NCBI RefSeq assembly: GCF_038900095.1 | Contig: NZ_JBBMQQ010000001.1 | Location: 434,001 to 498,000, forward strand | Reading direction: 5' to 3' | DNA from: Hoeflea sp038900095 | GTDB taxonomy: Bacteria; Pseudomonadota; Alphaproteobacteria; Rhizobiales; Rhizobiaceae | Length of the DNA: 64,000 nucleotides | Position numbers and translations under genes: made by a program | In this document: positions 60,261 to 64,000 of the stretch, in pieces | How the letters are laid out: the number at the start of each line of letters is the position of its first letter | Position numbering within the stretch: the stretch's first letter is position 1 | The notes under the pieces: model-generated | Seen by the model: the letters and a program-made list of their open reading frames with translations, nothing else | Told to the model about the DNA's origin: nothing | The model's database searches: none

Positions 60261-60749
60261 ATGGATCGCCTCGACCGCAAGATACTACGCCTGCTGCAGG
60301 AAGACGCCACGCTGGCAGTGGCCGAAATCGCCAAGAAGGTGGGGCTTTCGACAACGCCGTGCTGGCGCCGTATCCAGAAGCTGGAGGAAGACGGCGTGAT
60401 CAAGCGCCGCGTGGCGCTGCTCGATCCCGCTGCGGTCAATGCCAAGGTGACCGTGTTCGTCTCGATCCGGACCAATTCCCACTCGAATGAATGGCTCAAG
60501 CGGTTCTCCGAAGTGATCACCGATTTTCCGGAGGTGGTGGAATTCTACCGGATGAGCGGCGACGTCGATTATCTCCTGCGCGTGGTGGTGCCTGATATCG
60601 CCGCCTATGACGCGTTCTACAAACGGCTGATCGCCAAGATCGAAATCCGCGACGTGTCCTCATCCTTTGCCATGGAGCAGATCAAGTACACCACGCAATT
60701 GCCGCTGGATTACATCCAGCTGGCCAAGGAAAAATCGGAATCAAGCTGA
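60261..60749 (+). CDS. Lrp/AsnC-family transcriptional regulator
   Basis: 162 residues. The HTH is LDRKILRLLQEDATLAVAEIAKKVGLSTTPCWRRIQKLEEDGVIKRR, almost the canonical Lrp pattern. The RAM domain follows with KVTVFVSIRTNSHSNEWLKRF and EVVEFYRMSGDVDYLLRVVV. It binds DNA as an oligomer and senses an amino acid. An AT-rich 105-bp leader precedes it. Its target is not evident; amino acid importers and the tryptophan genes in the window are possible. Confidence 0.93.
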   Translation: MDRLDRKILRLLQEDATLAVAEIAKKVGLSTTPCWRRIQKLEEDGVIKRRVALLDPAAVNAKVTVFVSIRTNSHSNEWLKRFSEVITDFPEVVEFYRMSGDVDYLLRVVVPDIAAYDAFYKRLIAKIEIRDVSSSFAMEQIKYTTQLPLDYIQLAKEKSESS

Positions 60750-60908
60750 TCTGCTGCCATCCAGTCCCGGTTTTTCGCGGGTGATTGAAGCGTGACAGTC
60801 ATCGCAGAGGCGATACGCCGCGGTGAAATCACTCACTTGCATCGCGGTTTTCGGTGTATAGTGAAATTTCGATATGTCGAGGGAATAGTCCCTTACCGGA
60901 GGATTGTG

Positions 60909-61364
60909 ATGAAAACGCTTCTTGCTGCAACCATGGCCGTATTCCTGCTGCCCAGCGCCGCCCATGCCGCTGGCGACGATGTCAAGACCGTGGAAAGTGA
61001 TGCGGCCTTTGCCGATGTCACCTCGGGCATTGAGAACGCCATCGTCAATCGCGGCTTCAAGGTGGATTACCACGGCTTCATCGGCGAGATGCTCAAGCGC
61101 ACCGCCACCGATGTCGATGCCAACAAGATGCTCTACAAGGACGCGGAATTCTTCACGTTCTGCTCGGCCGTGGTGTCGCGCAAGGTGATGGAAGCCGATA
61201 TCGGCGATATCGCCTATTGCCCCTATGTGGTGTTCGCCTATGAGCCGGCCGAAACACCGGGCAAGGTCACTGTCGGGTTCAGGAAGCTGCCGGCCGGAGG
61301 CGAGCGTGATGCGGTGAACGCACTGCTTTCCGACATCATCGAGGATGCCGCCGAAGGGATGTAA
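60909..61364 (+). CDS. DUF302 periplasmic protein
   Basis: 151 residues with a Sec signal (MKTLLAATMAVFLLPSAAHA). The mature part fits DUF302: SDAAFADVTSGIENAIVNRGFKVDYHG and FTFCSAVVSRKVMEADIGDIAYCPYVVFAYE. DUF302 proteins are small, possibly redox- or ligand-binding; function unknown. CGGAGGATT precedes the ATG. It converges on the alkylation repair gene 10 bp away. Confidence 0.85.
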   Translation: MKTLLAATMAVFLLPSAAHAAGDDVKTVESDAAFADVTSGIENAIVNRGFKVDYHGFIGEMLKRTATDVDANKMLYKDAEFFTFCSAVVSRKVMEADIGDIAYCPYVVFAYEPAETPGKVTVGFRKLPAGGERDAVNALLSDIIEDAAEGM

Positions 61365-61374
61365 TCCTCCGGTT

Positions 61375-62091
61375 CTAGCGCTGTTTTGATGCCAGTCGCT
61401 GGCGGATCTTGTCGTTGGTCAGTTCCCTGACAGCGTCGTTGCCGATCCAGCGCGTGGTCCTGTCTTGCGAGGCTGCGAGTTTTTCGGCCAGACCAAGTGC
61501 AGGCGCATGGCAGGTCAGGCTGCGCTTGCCGATCTGCCTAAGCGCCCAGTTGACTGCCTTTTTGACGAAATTGCGCGGATCGTCGGCGTAGCATTCGATC
61601 AGTGGGAGCAGGGCGATGAAATCGGTATCGTCACGCTTTTTCAGGTGCACCGCGGCCCAGGCGATCATGGCGAAAGCGGTGCGGCGGACGAATTCGCGCT
61701 CGTCCGCGGCAAATTCCGGCACAAGCTCGTCGAGGTGACCGGCATCGACGAACAGATCGGCGGCATGATCGACGATTTCCCAGCTGTTGAAATCGGCTGC
61801 CATCTCGCGTGCCTGTGTCGGGCTTACCCGGCCGGGTTCATCGGTGAACAAGGCCAGCAACCGGGCTTCGCGAAACCCGGTCTGCCAGAGCTCGAGGGCT
61901 CGCTCATGGTCGCGGCCCAGAGTTTTGCCAAAAGGCCTTAGAGCCGCGTTGCCGACGCCGAAAGCCTTGTCGGTGTTGATGCCAAAGCGCTGCATGCCGG
62001 CAATGTTGTCCGCCGACCCGCTCGCCTCCAGCCATGCCAGGATGTCCGGCACGGTGTAGTCGGCGTTTTCGGGTGGCCGGCGGGGCGCCAT
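61375..62091 (-). CDS. DNA alkylation repair protein (AlkD-like HEAT repeats)
   Basis: 238 residues, all-helical HEAT-like repeats with the family pattern: MQRFGINTDKAFGVGNAALRPFGK, REARLLALFTDEP, FNSWEIVDHAADLFV and NFVKKAVNWALRQIGKR. Such enzymes remove bulky N3/N7-alkyl purines without flipping the base. The ATG at 62091 lies 1 bp after the stop of the upstream dehydrogenase, so they form an operon. Confidence 0.92.
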   Translation of the reverse strand: MAPRRPPENADYTVPDILAWLEASGSADNIAGMQRFGINTDKAFGVGNAALRPFGKTLGRDHERALELWQTGFREARLLALFTDEPGRVSPTQAREMAADFNSWEIVDHAADLFVDAGHLDELVPEFAADEREFVRRTAFAMIAWAAVHLKKRDDTDFIALLPLIECYADDPRNFVKKAVNWALRQIGKRSLTCHAPALGLAEKLAASQDRTTRWIGNDAVRELTNDKIRQRLASKQR

Positions 62092-62092
62092 G

Positions 62093-62962
62093 CTATTTTT
62101 CCAGGCGCGCCAGCAGCGACGACGTATCCCAGCGATTGCCGCCCATGGCCTGCACGTCGGCGTAGAACTGGTCGACCAGAGCCGTCACCGGCAGGGTGGC
62201 GCCGTTTTGCCTGGCCTCGTTGAGCACAATGTCGAGATCCTTGCGCATCCAGTCGACGGCGAAGCCATAGTCGTACTTGCCGGCATTCATGGTCTTGTGG
62301 CGGTTTTCCATCTGCCAGGAACCGGCGGCGCCCTTGGAAATCACGTCGATCACCTTTTCGATGTCGAGGCCGGCCTTCTTGCCGAAATGGATGCCTTCGG
62401 CGAGGCCCTGGACCACGCCGGCAATGCAGATCTGGTTGATCATCTTGGTCAGCTGGCCGCTGCCGACCGGGCCCATCAGGCCGACCATGCGGGCATAGGC
62501 GTCGATGACCGGGCTGGCCTTTTCGAATGTCGACTGGTCGCCGCCGACCATGACGGTCAGGACGCCGTTCTCAGCGCCGGCCTGTCCGCCCGACACCGGC
62601 GCGTCGAGAAAGCCGCAACCCTTGTCCGCGCAGGCGTCGCCCAGTTGCCGGGCCACTTCGGCCGAGGCCGTGGTGTTGTCGATCAGGATCGCACCCTTGC
62701 TCATGCCGTGCAGGGCGCCGCCAGGAGCCAGCGTGACGGACCGCAAATCATCGTCGTTGCCGACGCAGGTGAAGACGAAATCAGCGCCCTTGGCGGCCTC
62801 GGCCGGGGTGTCGCAGGCAGTGCCGCCAAATTCATCGGCCCATTTGCGGGCTTTCTCGGCCGTGCGGTTGTAGACCCTGAGTTCATGACCGCCCTTGGTC
62901 TTCAGATGTCCCGCCATGGGGTAACCCATAACGCCGAGTCCGATGAAGGAAACTGTTGCCAT
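62093..62962 (-). CDS. NAD(P)-dependent 3-hydroxyacid dehydrogenase (GarR/MmsB type)
   Basis: 289 residues. The Rossmann start is FIGLGVMGYPMAGHL, the substrate-binding segment DAPVSGGQAGAENG, and the catalytic Lys lies in GSGQLTKMINQICIAGV. It interconverts a 3-hydroxyacid and the matching semialdehyde, such as tartronate semialdehyde or 3-hydroxyisobutyrate. Substrate not determined. First gene of an operon with the AlkD-like protein. Confidence 0.92.
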   Translation of the reverse strand: MATVSFIGLGVMGYPMAGHLKTKGGHELRVYNRTAEKARKWADEFGGTACDTPAEAAKGADFVFTCVGNDDDLRSVTLAPGGALHGMSKGAILIDNTTASAEVARQLGDACADKGCGFLDAPVSGGQAGAENGVLTVMVGGDQSTFEKASPVIDAYARMVGLMGPVGSGQLTKMINQICIAGVVQGLAEGIHFGKKAGLDIEKVIDVISKGAAGSWQMENRHKTMNAGKYDYGFAVDWMRKDLDIVLNEARQNGATLPVTALVDQFYADVQAMGGNRWDTSSLLARLEK

Positions 62963-63056
62963 TTCGCCTATCCTTTTGTCACAAATACGCTTTACGGCTG
63001 ACCTGATTGCAAGTTACGTAAAACAAGCCGCCGGCTGCTGGGAGGGACATAGACCA

Positions 63057-64000
63057 ATGATGCGTATCGTCAAAGGGCTTATCAAGCTCATTCTTCTTCT
63101 TGTCCCGCTGGTGGTCATGGCCGTGGGCGCGGGAATGTTGTGGGCTTCGCGTTCGCAGGCGCCGTCTGACGGGGAGATGCAGATCGCCGGGTTGAGCGGC
63201 GAGGTGACGATCACGCGGGACCAGAACGGGGTGCCGCATGTCAAGGCAGCGACCCGTGCCGATGTTGCCGCAGGTCTTGGTTTTGCCCATGCGCAGGACC
63301 GGCTGTGGCAGATGGAAGTCAGCCGCATGGCCGGGCAGGGACGGCTGTCGGAAATGTTCGGCAGCGCCACCGTCAGCACTGATATCTGGCTCAGGACCAT
63401 GGCCATCCACGAGGCGGCCGAGGCGTCGCTCGCGGTGATGGATGAAGACACGATGGCGATGCTCGAGGGCTATGCCCGTGGGGTCAATGCGTGGCTCGAA
63501 CGGACGCCGCAGGTGTTTTCGTCGAAGCTGCCGCCCGAATACGTGATCCTTGGCCACAAGCCGGAGCCGTGGAGGCCCGTCGACACGCTGACATCGATCA
63601 AGATGATGTCGATCTCTCTGGCGCAAAACCTGCGCGAGGAGGCGCTGCGGCTCGGGTTTCACCGGCTTGGACTGAGCGAGGCCGAAACGCTCGACCTTTT
63701 GCCCTATCTCGATGCCGACACGCCTCCGCCAATGCCGGACCTGACAGCGTTGCTCGGTCTTGATCCGGCGCCGATCGGCGAAACCATGATCACGGCCGAT
63801 GCGTCGGATGTATTCACCGATATTGACGGCGTGCTGGCGACAGGAGCTTCCAACAACTGGGTGATCTCGGGGGAGCGGACCCAGTCCGGGCTGCCGGTTG
63901 TCGCCAATGATCCCCACCTGGGGTTGATGGCGCCGTCGGTCTGGTACCTGGCGCATCTGGAGGTCACCGAAGAGTTCGACGAACCGCGGCATCTGATCGG
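63057..64000 (+). CDS. penicillin acylase family protein, N-terminal part (3' truncated by window)
   Basis: The frame runs from ATG 63057 (or 63060) to the window end, 314 codons of a gene usually near 800. An N-terminal membrane helix (LIKLILLLVPLVVMAVGAG) anchors or exports it. The A-chain has ITRDQNGVPHVKAATRADV and GFAHAQDRLWQMEVSRMAGQGRLSE. The autocatalytic cleavage site is GASNNWVISG, with Ser265 as the expected N-terminal nucleophile of the B-chain. It hydrolyses amide bonds such as those of N-acyl-homoserine lactones or beta-lactams; the substrate is unknown. GGGAGGG precedes the start. Divergent from the dehydrogenase. Confidence 0.9.
   Translation, partial: MMRIVKGLIKLILLLVPLVVMAVGAGMLWASRSQAPSDGEMQIAGLSGEVTITRDQNGVPHVKAATRADVAAGLGFAHAQDRLWQMEVSRMAGQGRLSEMFGSATVSTDIWLRTMAIHEAAEASLAVMDEDTMAMLEGYARGVNAWLERTPQVFSSKLPPEYVILGHKPEPWRPVDTLTSIKMMSISLAQNLREEALRLGFHRLGLSEAETLDLLPYLDADTPPPMPDLTALLGLDPAPIGETMITADASDVFTDIDGVLATGASNNWVISGERTQSGLPVVANDPHLGLMAPSVWYLAHLEVTEEFDEPRHLI

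Noticed and set aside
1..64000. Insertion sequences, prophage, CRISPR arrays, defence systems
   Set aside because: No transposase, integrase, phage structural gene, direct-repeat array or nuclease/ATPase defence pair was found. Base composition is even across the window, with no sign of a recent island.

Overview
The window is about 63-65% GC, densely coded and free of rRNA, tRNA and CRISPR arrays. The gene content points to an alphaproteobacterium of the Hyphomicrobiales (Rhizobiales), perhaps a Hoeflea- or Phyllobacterium-like genus. The pointers are a type II lumazine synthase behind an FMN riboswitch, a DUF1217 protein, a DUF1289 protein, an Agrobacterium-type host attachment protein, an anchored retroviral-type aspartic protease and a PleC/DivJ-like kinase. 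The genus is inference; no marker gene is present.

Layout. 1-8.8 kb: the end of a CocE/PepX-type hydrolase, an HSL-type esterase, a HAD phosphatase, and a complete peptide-type (family 5) ABC importer whose binding protein is divergent from its permease/ATPase operon, then a PACE efflux protein. 9.0-23.8 kb: a minus-strand operon (cyclase-family hydrolase, FAD oxidoreductase, MarR, indolepyruvate-type oxidoreductase IorA and IorB) facing a plus-strand operon (paralogous FAD oxidoreductase, second family 5 importer, kynureninase-like PLP enzyme). 24.0-33.7 kb: a tight nine-gene operon with 2-aminobenzoyl-CoA monooxygenase/reductase, SDR, MarR, crotonase, acyl-CoA dehydrogenase, 2-aminobenzoate-CoA ligase, a RidA-like protein, kynureninase and tryptophan 2,3-dioxygenase. 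It is followed by an unusual VOC-bicupin fusion and a five-gene branched-chain-type amino acid importer (35.0-39.7 kb). 39.7-64 kb: housekeeping and accessory genes. These include a CoA thioesterase, a polar amino acid importer, FMN riboswitch and ribH, marC, dusA, an anchored methyltransferase, an extensin-like lipoprotein, TauE/SafE, a repeat-built DUF1217 protein, cobS/cobT, a sensor kinase, DNA repair proteins, an Lrp regulator and a truncated penicillin acylase.

How the genes work together. The 24-34 kb operon encodes tryptophan breakdown through N-formylkynurenine, kynurenine and anthranilate, then CoA activation and the aerobic 2-aminobenzoyl-CoA route described for Azoarcus evansii, with beta-oxidation-type enzymes behind it. 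No kynurenine 3-monooxygenase is present, so flux appears committed to anthranilate. The neighbouring 9-24 kb region looks like a second feeder into the same hub. The cyclase-family protein could be the missing kynurenine formamidase, or an isatin-hydrolase-like enzyme. In the second case its co-operonic 2-oxoacid oxidoreductase (IorAB) could turn isatinate (2-aminophenylglyoxylate) directly into 2-aminobenzoyl-CoA. I infer that branch; it is the main candidate here for an undescribed system.
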